Shown here: piece after piece, positions 16,891-25,878 of the stretch
How the letters are laid out: the number at the start of each line of letters is the position of its first letter
Position numbering within the stretch: the first letter of the stretch is position 1
Assembly (NCBI RefSeq): GCF_040436315.1
Contig: NZ_AP031572.1
Span: 1,550,001 to 1,614,000 of the forward strand
DNA: 64,000 nucleotides
Origin: Synechocystis sp. LKSZ1
GTDB lineage: Bacteria; Cyanobacteriota; Cyanobacteriia; Cyanobacteriales; Microcystaceae
Direction: 5' to 3'
Position numbers and translations under genes: made by a program
Notes under the pieces: generated by a model
What the model saw: the letters and a program-made list of their open reading frames with translations, nothing else
What the model was told of the DNA's origin: nothing
The model's database searches: none

Positions 16891-19035
16891 CTAGTGAATT
16901 TTTTGCACAGAGATATCGGTAATTTTCCACTGGTCTCCCTGGCGTTGGAGTTGATAGCGCACAGTCAGGTCATCCTTTTCCTGCCGTAGGGGCTGGTTGG
17001 CCCTTCCCACTTTATAGTACTTAGTTGCTTCTTTGACCCGAGCAATGACTTCAGCCTGCTGGGGATTGCGAGCATCCACCTGAAAAGAAAGAATGTCGGC
17101 TTGGTGCTGATACTCGCGATACTGTTTTTGGAGTTGGTCTTGGCGGACACGATTTTGTTGTTGGCTCAGAATCGGCTCGACCAGAATATCCGTTAGGGCC
17201 GCACTATTTTGGGATTGCCCAAAGGCCTGAGCCTTGCGGGCCAACCAGGTTTCTACCACTTGACGGGCTACGTCGGCATTGAGATCCCCTTGGGGCAGAA
17301 GCAGAACCTGAGCTTTATTGGGATCAGGAAGCTCGATGGGGGGGGCTAGCAAGCTCACATCCAACTGCTCCCCTTCTAGGCCATTGAGGGGAGAGCGACT
17401 TTGAGCCCAAAAAACACTGCCTAGGCCAATTACCGCTGCCACAACCGTTAAAAACAGGCCAAAGCGCAGGGGCTTAATCGTCACTTTGCGGCGTCGCTTC
17501 CGCCTTGGAGTAGTCTCAACTGCTTCTTCTGAACTTGAAATGGGCGTGGGAGCACTCTCTTCTGCTGGCACTATGGCCGGAGAGGATAACACCTGGGTAG
17601 AACCGCTAGGAGAGACCGGCGCTGGGGCAGTGCGGGAACGAGCGCTATTTCCTTTTCGTCTCTTGGTAGGGAGCTCGGAAATGTCATCTGAATACGTCGC
17701 AAAAGGGGTAGCCATGGTGGGTAGAGGATTCGTATCCAAAGAAGATGACACGGCAGAAGGAGTGGTGAGGGAGTTAGCGTCGTGCTCAATAAAATATTGA
17801 ACATCCGCATCAGCAAAATAATCAGTTAAGGAGAGATTGGCCGTCGTAATATCCCGAAAATAGGGACACAGTTCTGTGGTCAGCCACTTTTCTGTGTAAC
17901 GGTACAAGCCCAGGAATGCATCCGAGTCTTCCGAAGATGGGTCGCGGATTAAGGCCAATGCTTTTTGGTCTTGGCTTTTTTCAAGGGCCAGCATTGCTGT
18001 TTCCGTCTGACCTAATAATAATGCACAAATCGCTTCCTCTAGGGCTACATCTTGATGATTTGTTATGTTTTGCAAAAGAGTCTGAGCCTCTAGAAGTCGC
18101 TGGGGTTCTTTTTGACTGAGGCCCTGGGCAATCAAAATCTGAAACCGCAAGTAGCGACTAATCACTGAGGCCCGGGCCGACTCTGGGCTAAATAGTTGCT
18201 GTTGTTCTGGGAGGGTTAAGGTACTGCGGAGTTGTTGAATAAACTTTAAAAAGTCGTCGGTTGTCAGACCGGACTGGTCATCGCCCTTGCCATCAATACC
18301 CCCCCGGTCTTGGATCATGTCCTGGAGGAGAGCCAGCCCCCGTTGTCTCAACTCAAGGTCTGATGCGGTCATAGCCGCTGGTGTCAGCAGTTCAAGGATA
18401 CGGTAGGGGCGTAGCTTATAGAGCTCCTGGCGAATTTCCGCTTGCACCGAAAGAAAGTCATTGTGTTCCTGTAAGCGGGCCAGGGCTTTTAATCCTGAAG
18501 TAGCCGCTGCTTCATAGGTTTGTTGTTGCCATTGTTCTCGGCTTAATTCCAGGTAGGCCAGGGCAACGGTCAAAACAAGATCAAGGGATTTTTCTCCAGG
18601 AGAAGCTTCCAAAAGTAAGGGTTCAGCAAAGGCTAAAACTAGTTCGTATTCACCTAGATCCTGAAGCACTAAAAAGGCCCCCATCCATTGCTCTGGAGCT
18701 AGATCCAGGAAAGGGGCTGGGCTGAGGTCGTCTTCGTCGGCTGCTGGTAGTTCAGGATCGGCCTCCCGGCTCTCATCGACCAAGGCGTCCCAGGTGAGGG
18801 AAACGGCCTCCTCGTTCTGACCCCACCATTGTTGATCGTAGTAGCGGCGTTGATCAGGATTGCTTAGGACCGCGTAGGCCTCGGCGTAGAGTTCATTACG
18901 GGAGGTGATGGCGGCTTCACTGTATTCTCTACGCGGCAGTTGAACAAGTCGGTCTTGATAAGCCTGTTCGATTTGTTCTTCTAATGAATGTAATGGGATT
19001 CCTAAAACTCGGTAATAGTCGAGAGGGATTCGCAC
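16891..19035 (-). CDS. ftn2: Cell division protein Ftn2/ZipN (ARC6 homologue)
   Basis: A 714-residue membrane protein of the cyanobacterial/plastid divisome. The N-terminus is a J-like domain (PLDYYRVLGIPL to AVLSNPDQRRYYDQQW) lacking the HPD triplet, followed by a helical FtsZ-interacting region, a basic Ser/Pro-rich linker, one transmembrane helix around residue 530 (FGLFLTVVAAVIGLGSVFW) and the C-terminal IMS/ARC6-like domain, including VETWLARKAQAFG and a final KITDISVQKI. In the family it tethers FtsZ to the membrane and recruits other division proteins. The start is a GTG with GAGGAAG upstream. Confidence 0.92.
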   Translation of the reverse strand: MRIPLDYYRVLGIPLHSLEEQIEQAYQDRLVQLPRREYSEAAITSRNELYAEAYAVLSNPDQRRYYDQQWWGQNEEAVSLTWDALVDESREADPELPAADEDDLSPAPFLDLAPEQWMGAFLVLQDLGEYELVLAFAEPLLLEASPGEKSLDLVLTVALAYLELSREQWQQQTYEAAATSGLKALARLQEHNDFLSVQAEIRQELYKLRPYRILELLTPAAMTASDLELRQRGLALLQDMIQDRGGIDGKGDDQSGLTTDDFLKFIQQLRSTLTLPEQQQLFSPESARASVISRYLRFQILIAQGLSQKEPQRLLEAQTLLQNITNHQDVALEEAICALLLGQTETAMLALEKSQDQKALALIRDPSSEDSDAFLGLYRYTEKWLTTELCPYFRDITTANLSLTDYFADADVQYFIEHDANSLTTPSAVSSSLDTNPLPTMATPFATYSDDISELPTKRRKGNSARSRTAPAPVSPSGSTQVLSSPAIVPAEESAPTPISSSEEAVETTPRRKRRRKVTIKPLRFGLFLTVVAAVIGLGSVFWAQSRSPLNGLEGEQLDVSLLAPPIELPDPNKAQVLLLPQGDLNADVARQVVETWLARKAQAFGQSQNSAALTDILVEPILSQQQNRVRQDQLQKQYREYQHQADILSFQVDARNPQQAEVIARVKEATKYYKVGRANQPLRQEKDDLTVRYQLQRQGDQWKITDISVQKIH

Positions 19036-19392
19036 GGCGGGCTTCCTCAGCGGGTCGTCCTAAAAAGTTGCTTAAAGTTTACTACATTAACAGATTAGCT
19101 GAGCCGTAACTCTCTGGGGATGGGGTCTTCCTTAGTCCCACGGCAACCGGCTGGGGTATTCTGGTTAACTTTTCCTTGAAATAGGATCTCTATTGCTACT
19201 GGATTAACCCAGAGATTAAAGCTTAAATATGCCGCGTTTGGTTGTAGCTCTAACCCTTTGCCCAGGGCCTCTCCCCTACCCGACCGTTAACAAGACTACG
19301 GTAATCGCCTAGAATTTAAGCTGGGCTAGCCGTTAAGTTTCCGCAGATTTTAGCCAGCCTGTTCCATCATATTTTTATTTACCGACAAGACT
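19036..19392. other. Intergenic region between ftn2 and pdhA
   Basis: This 357-base gap separates divergent genes and must hold both promoters. I see no convincing -35/-10 pair, tRNA, hairpin or small gene with a ribosome-binding site. Confidence 0.6.
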
Positions 19393-20421
19393 ATGGTTGC
19401 AGAGCGCATCTTGCCCGAATTTAATACCGCTACCGTTTCCTTGAGCAAGGAACAAGGACTGATTCTCTACGAAGATATGGTTCTGGGCCGCTTTTTTGAA
19501 GATAAATGCGCTGAAATGTATTATCGGGGCAAGATGTTCGGCTTTGTCCATCTCTACAATGGTCAGGAAGCCGTCTCCTCTGGCGTGATCAAGGCCATGC
19601 GCCAAGATGAAGATTATGTTTGCAGTACCTACCGGGATCACGTCCATGCCCTGAGCGCAGGGGTGCCGGCACGGGAAGTGATGGCCGAGTTATTTGGTAA
19701 AGCAACCGGCTGTAGTCGAGGCCGGGGAGGCTCGATGCACCTCTTCTCGGAACAACACCATTTATTAGGCGGCTTTGCTTTCATTGGTGAAGGAATTCCC
19801 GTCGCCTTAGGAGCCGCTTTCCAAAGCAAGTATCGCCGGGAAGTGCTGGGGGATCCGCGTAGTGATACCGTAACGGCTTGTTTCTTTGGGGATGGTACTA
19901 CCAACAACGGCCAATTTTTTGAGTGTCTCAATATGGCGGCCCTCTGGAAATTACCGATCCTGTTTGTGGTGGAAAATAATAAATGGGCGATTGGGATGGC
20001 CCACGAACGGGCGACCTCTCAACCGGAAATCTATAAAAAGGCCAGTGTTTTTAATATGGCCGGCGTGGAAGTAGATGGTATGGATGTGGTCGCGGTTCAT
20101 AGTGTGGCCCAAGAAGCCGTAGCCCGTGCCCGTGCTGGTGAAGGGCCAACCTTGATCGAGGCTCTGACCTACCGTTTTCGTGGCCATTCCCTTGCTGATC
20201 CCGACGAACTTCGCTCCGCAGACGAAAAACAATTCTGGGGGGCCCGTGATCCCATCCGCAAGTTTGCTGCTTACCTCACGGAGAACAAGCTAGTCAAAGA
20301 CAAAGAACTCAAGGCCATTGACCAGAAAATCCAGAACATCATTGATGAGGCCCTGCAATTTGCAGAAAGCAGTCCTGAACCTGATCCCAGCGAACTTTAC
20401 CGCTATGTGTTTGCTGATTAG
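19393..20421 (+). CDS. pdhA: Pyruvate dehydrogenase E1 component, alpha subunit
   Basis: A 342-residue thiamin-diphosphate enzyme that, with the beta subunit, decarboxylates pyruvate. The TPP motif runs from [10 protein letters not shown] to [10 protein letters not shown] (about residues 160-200), and the phosphorylation-loop-like [15 protein letters not shown] is conserved. GRGGSMHLF at about residue 113 is diagnostic of E1 alpha. The length is standard. No other PDH subunit is adjacent, as is common in cyanobacteria, where pdh genes are scattered. Confidence 0.96.
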   Translation: MVAERILPEFNTATVSLSKEQGLILYEDMVLGRFFEDKCAEMYYRGKMFGFVHLYNGQEAVSSGVIKAMRQDEDYVCSTYRDHVHALSAGVPAREVMAELFGKATGCSRGRGGSMHLFSEQHHLLGGFAFIGEGIPVALGAAFQSKYRREVLGDPRSDTVTACFFGDGTTNNGQFFECLNMAALWKLPILFVVENNKWAIGMAHERATSQPEIYKKASVFNMAGVEVDGMDVVAVHSVAQEAVARARAGEGPTLIEALTYRFRGHSLADPDELRSADEKQFWGARDPIRKFAAYLTENKLVKDKELKAIDQKIQNIIDEALQFAESSPEPDPSELYRYVFAD

Positions 20422-20447
20422 AGCTAGGATCATATGAACCCGAGGCC

Positions 20448-21632
20448 CTAGTTTAAAACAAACCCTTTGGCCGCTAATTGTTTGCGCAGGGCCTCGATCA
20501 TCACGACTTCTAGGGTATTGGCGGAGGCGGTTGAAGAGGCTTGCTGACGAAGATAGTCGGCGCGTTTTTGGCCAAGCTCGGTGATCTGGGCCTGGAGCCG
20601 GGCCCTCTCCGTTTGCTTGGTTTCTAGGTATTGTCGTTGTTCATTGGCACTCATGGAACGCATTGCCTCAGGCAATTCTTCCTTAGAAAGTTCATTCAGT
20701 TTAACGGTTTGATCGGCCAGGGCATCGAGTAAATCCCAGGAACTGTTGCGATAATAGGCCGAACTTTTGGCTTGGGCTCGATTCAGGGCGGCGCCGCTAC
20801 TGCCACGACTGGCAGCGTTCTGATCCTCTGCTAACTGGCGTTGTTGACCAGCTTCACCACTATGGCCGTAGGGAATATAGGTCTGATTGAGTTGTTGATT
20901 TAATTGCTCGATTTTTGGGTCGTAGGGAGTAGGAATGTCAACCACGGCTTGGTCTTGGTTGATATTAAAATAACTGCCTTGGCCACTGTCGGCTCCTTCG
21001 GCCCAAAGACGACTTTCAGAATTTTCCGCCGTGCCACAGTAGATCGTATTAATCACAATGTCCTTTTGACGGGCCTGGCCAATGGCCGTTTGCCACGAGA
21101 CTCGGCCTTGATCAAAGGGTTCGTTACCGGCAATAAACATAGCCCGGAAATTATCAGGATTGCGGTCCCAGTCGAGCTGAGCGGTTGCCGATTCGATCAC
21201 CCAGCCGGCATACTCCTGGCCCCCATCGGTAGTAATACTAAATAGCTTTTCAGACACTTGATCCAATTCTGGGCTGAGGGGATTCATCAAGCGATTAAAT
21301 CCTTCCGCCGAGGGCAGGGTATTGTTACCGTAGTGATAAAGGGCCACCTCCAGAACAGGCGTTTTGCCATCCTTGGTGACGTTAGCTAGGGCATTAACAA
21401 TTTTCCAAATCTGAGTGCGGGTTTGCTCAATCAACCCATCCATACTGTTGCTAGAGTCCAGCAAGATCGCAATCTGGATCGTTGGTCGGTCAGAAAAAGT
21501 GGCCACTGGCCCTGGGGGAGAGACGATGAGACTGGGGTCTTCAGGAACGGGAGATATTTCCTTGGCCACCAGCGGGAAGATAGCCAGGGCCAAACCAACG
21601 GGAATCAGCAGGGATAAGTAACGAATTTTCAT
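20448..21632 (-). CDS. Exported von Willebrand factor A domain protein
   Basis: A 394-residue protein with an N-terminal signal or anchor segment (SLLIPVGLALAIFPLVA). Residues about 50-240 form a VWA domain with a MIDAS motif DSSNSMDG and downstream FIAGNEPFDQG. The C-terminal third is Gln/Glu/Ala-rich and likely helical (LETKQTERARLQAQITELGQ). It presumably binds a protein ligand in the periplasm. It lies downstream of an SH3-domain gene on the same strand (60-base gap). No specific function is recognised. Confidence 0.75.
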   Translation of the reverse strand: MKIRYLSLLIPVGLALAIFPLVAKEISPVPEDPSLIVSPPGPVATFSDRPTIQIAILLDSSNSMDGLIEQTRTQIWKIVNALANVTKDGKTPVLEVALYHYGNNTLPSAEGFNRLMNPLSPELDQVSEKLFSITTDGGQEYAGWVIESATAQLDWDRNPDNFRAMFIAGNEPFDQGRVSWQTAIGQARQKDIVINTIYCGTAENSESRLWAEGADSGQGSYFNINQDQAVVDIPTPYDPKIEQLNQQLNQTYIPYGHSGEAGQQRQLAEDQNAASRGSSGAALNRAQAKSSAYYRNSSWDLLDALADQTVKLNELSKEELPEAMRSMSANEQRQYLETKQTERARLQAQITELGQKRADYLRQQASSTASANTLEVVMIEALRKQLAAKGFVLN

Positions 21633-21692
21633 CGTAGTGACCAGCAGAGGAAACTGCCTTTATCCTAGCGATGGCAGCAGATTTTTTAAGGA

Positions 21693-22187
21693 TTATTCCG
21701 TTTTTTCCAGGTTGCCCTGGCGCACCCAACCTTCCTGGTTTCCGGCCCGGATTTTGACCCATTCCCCGTCGGCGGATTTTTCTAGCACCATTACTTCATC
21801 GTTATAAGCCACCCCACCGGCCCGCTCAGAGGAACGACTGGGTTCACTGCGTAAACTTAACCCTCCGCTCCAAATAACCTTGGCTTTATAGGCTCCAGGG
21901 GGAAGGGTCGCTTCTGGGCTAGGAGAGGGACTGGGACTGGGACTGGGACTGGGAGACGGACTAGGACTGATGGTCGGTGAACTACTCGGACTGGGGGACG
22001 GCGAAGCCGTTACTGGGGAAGGTATCGGGCTTGCTTTTGGCTTTTCTTCACTAAATACAGGCTTGCTGGGAGGGGCCGTAAAGCGCGTCAAAATAACGTA
22101 GCCAATTAGAGCCGCTCCCCCCGTAAAGAGGGTAATACCGAGGATAAAGCCCAAGAGGAATTGTAAGAATCCAGATATTTTTTTCAT
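21693..22187 (-). CDS. Membrane-anchored SH3-type domain protein with Ser-Pro linker
   Basis: A 164-residue protein: an N-terminal transmembrane helix (FLLGFILGITLFTGGAALIGYVI), a low-complexity linker of repeated Ser-Pro dipeptides (about residues 55-92), and a C-terminal bacterial SH3 domain (GLSLRSEPSRSSERAGGV, GEWVKIRAGNQEGWVRQGNL). Such domains bind peptidoglycan or peptides, and the rigid Ser-Pro linker would hold it away from the membrane. It is upstream of the VWA gene and may act with it. Confidence 0.78.
   Translation of the reverse strand: MKKISGFLQFLLGFILGITLFTGGAALIGYVILTRFTAPPSKPVFSEEKPKASPIPSPVTASPSPSPSSSPTISPSPSPSPSPSPSPSPSPEATLPPGAYKAKVIWSGGLSLRSEPSRSSERAGGVAYNDEVMVLEKSADGEWVKIRAGNQEGWVRQGNLEKTE
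21927..21970. repeat. Hexanucleotide repeat coding for Ser-Pro
   Basis: Four consecutive near-identical copies of the hexamer GGGACT (21927-21954) followed by degenerate copies. On the coding (minus) strand they give alternating Ser and Pro codons in the SH3 protein linker. Such tracts can change length by slippage in steps of two residues without a frameshift. Confidence 0.8.
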
Positions 22188-22196
22188 AGGGAACTC

Positions 22197-22236
22197 AATA
22201 AAAAAACCCTAGCCATCGGAAGACATCCAGCTAGGG
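22197..22236 (-). terminator. Intrinsic terminator of gap2
   Basis: On the minus strand CCCTAGC pairs perfectly with GCTAGGG over a 16-base loop and is followed by an eight-T run. It lies just after the gap2 stop. Confidence 0.85.
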
Positions 22237-22258
22237 AAATTGTAGTTATGACCGGGGT

Positions 22259-23275
22259 TTATTGCCAGTTTTGGGCAACCACTTCAGCCAGGTCTACTAC
22301 CCGTTGGGAATAGCCCCACTCGTTGTCGTACCAAGCAACCACTTTCACCATGTCGCCGCCCATCACCATGGTCAGGCCAGCGTCCACTGTTGAGGAGCAA
22401 TCGGTGCCCCGGAAGTCACTGGACACTAAAGGCAGATCGGTGTAGTCCAAAATTCCCTTGAGGGGGCCTTCCGCCGCTGCCTGCAGGACTTCATTCACTT
22501 GTTCAGTGATGGTGTTCTTTTCTACTTGCACCACAAGGTCAACAATGGAAACGTTAGGAGTCGGAACCCGTAGCGCAATCCCATTTAGTTTGCCTTTTAA
22601 TTCGGGAATTACCAGAGCCACGGCTTTAGCAGCGCCCGTGGAAGTAGGAACAATGTTCACCGCGGCAGCCCGAGCCCGACGCAGATCTCGGTGGCTGGCA
22701 TCGAGAATCCGTTGATCCCCAGTGTAGCTGTGGGTCGTGGTCATCGTGCCTTTGATAATGCCAAAATTCTCGTGTAGTACCTTGGCAATGGGGGCCAGAC
22801 AGTTGGTGGTACAGCTCGCATTGCTGATGACATCGTAGTCACTGTGGCGGTATTCATGAGCATTGACCCCCACAACGTAGGTGCCAATATTGGCCCCTTT
22901 CCCAGGAGCAGTAATCAAAATCTTTTTAGCACCCGCGGCCAAATGCTTCGAGGCCCCTTCGTGATCGACAAAGACCCCGGTGGCTTCAATAATCAAATCA
23001 ACGTTCCATTCCGCCCAGGGAAGATTGAGGGGATTACGGTCAGAAACGCATTTAATGGTTTTGCCGTTGACGGTGATGGAGTTGTCATCGGCAGTGATAT
23101 CCACGTTGTTAAGTTTACCCAGCATGGAGTCGTATCTCAGCAAGTGGGCATTCGTTCTGGGGTCTGAAGTATCATTGATGCCGACGACTTCGATTTGGCT
23201 CGCGGCCCGCCCCAGCCAGCATCGTAGAAAATTACGCCCAATACGTCCGAAACCGTTGATTGCTACTCTAATCAC
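22259..23275 (-). CDS. gap2: Glyceraldehyde-3-phosphate dehydrogenase, NAD(P)-dependent
   Basis: A 338-residue GAPDH of the Gap2 type, the Calvin-cycle enzyme of cyanobacteria and chloroplasts. The Rossmann motif is [11 protein letters not shown] at the N-terminus, and the catalytic cysteine is in [12 protein letters not shown] (about residue 153). The cofactor region has [13 protein letters not shown] rather than the acidic residue typical of strictly NAD-dependent Gap1, in line with dual NADP use. The start is a GTG with GAGGG upstream; the gene ends at a strong terminator. Confidence 0.95.
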   Translation of the reverse strand: MIRVAINGFGRIGRNFLRCWLGRAASQIEVVGINDTSDPRTNAHLLRYDSMLGKLNNVDITADDNSITVNGKTIKCVSDRNPLNLPWAEWNVDLIIEATGVFVDHEGASKHLAAGAKKILITAPGKGANIGTYVVGVNAHEYRHSDYDVISNASCTTNCLAPIAKVLHENFGIIKGTMTTTHSYTGDQRILDASHRDLRRARAAAVNIVPTSTGAAKAVALVIPELKGKLNGIALRVPTPNVSIVDLVVQVEKNTITEQVNEVLQAAAEGPLKGILDYTDLPLVSSDFRGTDCSSTVDAGLTMVMGGDMVKVVAWYDNEWGYSQRVVDLAEVVAQNWQ

Positions 23276-23407
23276 TGCGTCTTACCCTCTGTGTTTTAGC
23301 TCAATACATTAAAGAAGTATTAATTCAGACCAATAATATCCCATAAGGCCCAACACTTCGACGGCAACAGAAATTTTTTTTTGAATCCCTCAGCCCTTTT
23401 CTTTTGC

Positions 23408-23803
23408 CTAGGGTAGGCTACGGGCCAAGAGGGCCCCCAATTCGACGGCTACCACTCCCAGCACCAGGCTTCCCACCCCGTAGATTAAAGTTTGGCCAAA
23501 AAAACCGACCCGCAGGAGCAGGTGGGTATCGAGGGCATAGGTCGAAAAGGTGGTGTAGGAACCCAAGAAACCTACGGTTAACAGGAGTCGCAGTTCTGGG
23601 GTAATCAAGTTACGCGTCATGGCCAGGGTCACGATCAGGCCCATTAAAAAAGACCCACTCACATTCACCAGGAATGTCCCGAAGGGAAAACCTTCCCCCA
23701 GCCAACGGGCGGCCCATAGGCTAAGGTAGTAGCGACTCAATGCTCCCGGAATGGCCCCCAGGGTAACGGCTAGGGCCGATCTGAGATTAGGATCTAGGGC
23801 CAT
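23408..23803 (-). CDS. crcB: Fluoride ion channel CrcB/FluC
   Basis: A 131-residue, four-helix membrane protein of the Fluc/CrcB family, which exports fluoride as a dual-topology dimer. Diagnostic segments are GAIPGALSRYYLS, FPFGTFLVNVSGSFLMG and VGFLGSYTTFSTYALD, including the conserved Asn and Phe-box residues. The ATG at 23803 overlaps the preceding phosphorylase gene by 10 bases. No fluoride riboswitch was recognised upstream, as expected for a gene embedded in an operon. Confidence 0.9.
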   Translation of the reverse strand: MALDPNLRSALAVTLGAIPGALSRYYLSLWAARWLGEGFPFGTFLVNVSGSFLMGLIVTLAMTRNLITPELRLLLTVGFLGSYTTFSTYALDTHLLLRVGFFGQTLIYGVGSLVLGVVAVELGALLARSLP

Positions 23804-24669
23804 GGCAATCCCACCTGGGTCAGTAAGGTCAGGGGCGGTGTCGTGGTGGTTAACTGCTCCCACTGTTGACGGTTGCGGACTAGCAAGGCCCCGGCAAACC
23901 CCAGGGCATTCACCTCAATCCCTTGAAAACTGGCCTGGGAACGGGGAATGAGCAAAAGCCACTGGCGGGTTAGGAGCAGATTGTAGGGACGGGTAACGGT
24001 GTTAGCCGCTAGATTGAGTTGTTGCAGGGCCTGGCTGTAGACCTGGTGGAGTTGGTCAGCAGTTGGATTGGTTTCTAGGGGAATGAAGCAATGTTGAAAA
24101 GGTAAAGTTGTGAGATTCAGGGCCTGGTAGGGAGGAACAGAGAGGCCCACCTCTAGCCAAGGGGCTAAGGGAAAGGCTGGCCCTGAGGGCATTAGGGGAA
24201 AAGGCACCAATTGCAAATGCTTGTGGCGTTGGCTAGCACCAGCTAGGGGGCCACTATTGTAAAACACCAAACCATCGATGGCCTGGAGGGCTAGCAAGGC
24301 CGCGGCAAAATCCGCTAGGGTCAACGGACTTTCCTGAGCTTCAAAGGCCCGGGTGATCATCAATAGATGGTGTTTGACCGCATTGTATTTGTTGAGCAGG
24401 GCCCCGTGGGTCGGGGAAAGGTCACCGACATAGAGATCGGGATCGTAGGGCAGAAACGGATTAAAATCCTTGGGCTGGCTGGCGGTTTGCTGGCGCTTGC
24501 GTTCGAGGTTGGCCAGGATTCTCACCAAGAACGTCACATCTCCAGAGGTGAGGGTCTGGATCTCAGTGGCGATGGGCTCTAGGGCCCCACAGGCTAGGGC
24601 CCTTTGGGTCTGCTCACAAACCCGTGCCCAAAGCGTCTCCGGGGATAAGAGGAAATTAGTTGGCGCCAT
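23794..24669 (-). CDS. Ap4A phosphorylase (ATP adenylyltransferase)
   Basis: A 291-residue member of the ATP adenylyltransferase/Ap4A phosphorylase group of the HIT superfamily, which splits Ap4A with phosphate to ATP and ADP. The HIT-like motif is QRHKHLQLVPFP (about residue 150-161), with upstream PFLPYDPDLYVGDLSPTH and the substrate-binding KYNAVKHHLLMITR. The ATG at 24669 overlaps the end of the upstream gene by 14 bases. It is the middle gene of a tightly overlapping trio. Confidence 0.85.
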   Translation of the reverse strand: MAPTNFLLSPETLWARVCEQTQRALACGALEPIATEIQTLTSGDVTFLVRILANLERKRQQTASQPKDFNPFLPYDPDLYVGDLSPTHGALLNKYNAVKHHLLMITRAFEAQESPLTLADFAAALLALQAIDGLVFYNSGPLAGASQRHKHLQLVPFPLMPSGPAFPLAPWLEVGLSVPPYQALNLTTLPFQHCFIPLETNPTADQLHQVYSQALQQLNLAANTVTRPYNLLLTRQWLLLIPRSQASFQGIEVNALGFAGALLVRNRQQWEQLTTTTPPLTLLTQVGLPWP

Positions 24670-25375
24670 GGCTAGGGGAGTCAACCTGGAGGATGACCTC
24701 ATTATTATTTAACTGAAGGTTACGCAAATTGAGCTGGCCCATGGGCAAGGCCAAACCCTTTTGGAGTCGTTCGGGGGGGATCTGCAATTGCTGAGCCATC
24801 TCGGCTAGGGTAAAACGGAGTTGGCCAACTTTAATGGTGCTATCTACCGGTAGGATAAGGGTATTTTGTTGCACCTGGGGCTTACCTGCAATACCGAGAT
24901 AGAGGTCTTGGGTTTGCAGTTGAGGAAATTGCTGGCGGAGCTTTTCGAGCAGGGCCTGTTCCCGTGGCCCGAGGTTCAAACCTTGCAAAGATTGGGGGCT
25001 AATGACGGTTCCCACTTCCAGTTGATCGGCTTTAACCTGGGTCTTGAGCTGGGGCAGGAGGGCTGTGGGGAGGTGGCGGGGGGCTGAGATTTGCGCTAAC
25101 TCGGCTTGAAGGACTTGATTCAGTTCCTGGGGCTTCAAGCGGATATCCAGTTGGGTCGGGACAGAGCCTGGGTTCTGAGACGATTGTTCCTTCGCGGCTT
25201 GGAGTTTTTGCTGGAGCAGGGTCTCGGGATTGATCGGACTAGCTAGGCTACTGGGAAGGGCCATCTCCCGCTGGTACCAATCCGGGATCGTCGTGGCCTG
25301 TCGCCAAAAATAATAGATGATAGCGGCGCTGACGAGGAGTAGCCCCCCAGCTAAAAGCAATAGTTTTTTCCCCAT
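24656..25375 (-). CDS. Conserved membrane-anchored protein of unknown function
   Basis: A 239-residue protein with one N-terminal hydrophobic helix (LLLLAGGLLLVSAAIIYYFW) followed by a polar, Gln/Leu-rich domain that would face the periplasm or lumen. No catalytic motif is recognised; alternating strands such as QLDIRLKPQELNQVLQ suggest a small beta/alpha binding fold. It resembles conserved cyanobacterial hypothetical proteins. It heads an overlapping operon with Ap4A phosphorylase and CrcB. Confidence 0.65.
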   Translation of the reverse strand: MGKKLLLLAGGLLLVSAAIIYYFWRQATTIPDWYQREMALPSSLASPINPETLLQQKLQAAKEQSSQNPGSVPTQLDIRLKPQELNQVLQAELAQISAPRHLPTALLPQLKTQVKADQLEVGTVISPQSLQGLNLGPREQALLEKLRQQFPQLQTQDLYLGIAGKPQVQQNTLILPVDSTIKVGQLRFTLAEMAQQLQIPPERLQKGLALPMGQLNLRNLQLNNNEVILQVDSPSHGAN

Positions 25376-25418
25376 GGCATCCCTACCAAAGATTTTCGCA
25401 GTACTCCGCTAGGTCAGA

Positions 25419-25470
25419 ATCTCCGAGGGGCTAGAGGAGAGCACTGAATGCGGCCGAGCCCCTCGGAGAT
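25419..25470. other. 14-bp perfect inverted repeat downstream of psaK
   Basis: ATCTCCGAGGGGCT (25419-25432) pairs perfectly with AGCCCCTCGGAGAT (25457-25470), separated by 24 bases. It lies 18 bases after the psaK stop on the minus strand. There is no T-tract, so it may protect or process the 3' end of the psaK transcript, or terminate weakly. Confidence 0.7.
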
Positions 25471-25487
25471 TGAAAAGAGAGGTAAGA

Positions 25488-25757
25488 CTACAGAACTCCT
25501 GTGCTAGCTAGCCCAAGTACCATGCCTGCACCGAGGATATGGCCGAAGCTCATGGTAGCGAGTAATTCCGGCAGGCCAAAGGTTTTTTTCGAAGCCAGTT
25601 GGGGCAAGGGTAGGCCCGTTCCTTGACCCGTTTTTTGAATGGCAAAATAGCCAATGACGAAGGCAAACAGATTGCAAAAACTCATGATCAGGCCAATGGA
25701 CAGGCTCCACTGCGCAGTGGTCGGGGTCACTTGGGCCAGCAAGAAGAGGCTAGACAT
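25488..25757 (-). CDS. psaK: Photosystem I subunit PsaK
   Basis: An 89-residue thylakoid protein with two hydrophobic helices joined by a basic/Gly-Pro loop (QKTGQGTGLPLPQLASKK). The C-terminal helix SFGHILGAGMVLGLASTGVL is the PsaK/PsaG signature. PsaK sits at the edge of photosystem I and binds chlorophyll. The sequence is closer in feel to PsaK2-type proteins than to PsaK1, but I cannot settle this by eye. Confidence 0.93.
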   Translation of the reverse strand: MSSLFLLAQVTPTTAQWSLSIGLIMSFCNLFAFVIGYFAIQKTGQGTGLPLPQLASKKTFGLPELLATMSFGHILGAGMVLGLASTGVL

Positions 25758-25878
25758 TGTTGAGCGTTCTCCTAATTAAGTATTGTTTTCAAAAAGAGTT
25801 GAATCATCCCAAATTATAGGGAGCCTCTTTCCAAAACCCGATCTTTTGTGGCAATACTTAACATTGCCAATACCCTGT

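Noticed and set aside
21916-21990. Repeated hexamers considered as a possible CRISPR or minisatellite array
   Set aside because: There are no unique spacers; the repeat is coding and explains the Ser-Pro linker.
23276-23407. Fluoride riboswitch near crcB
   Set aside because: crcB is the last gene of an overlapping operon; this stretch is downstream of crcB and is the gap2 upstream region, with no riboswitch-like pseudoknot that I can recognise.
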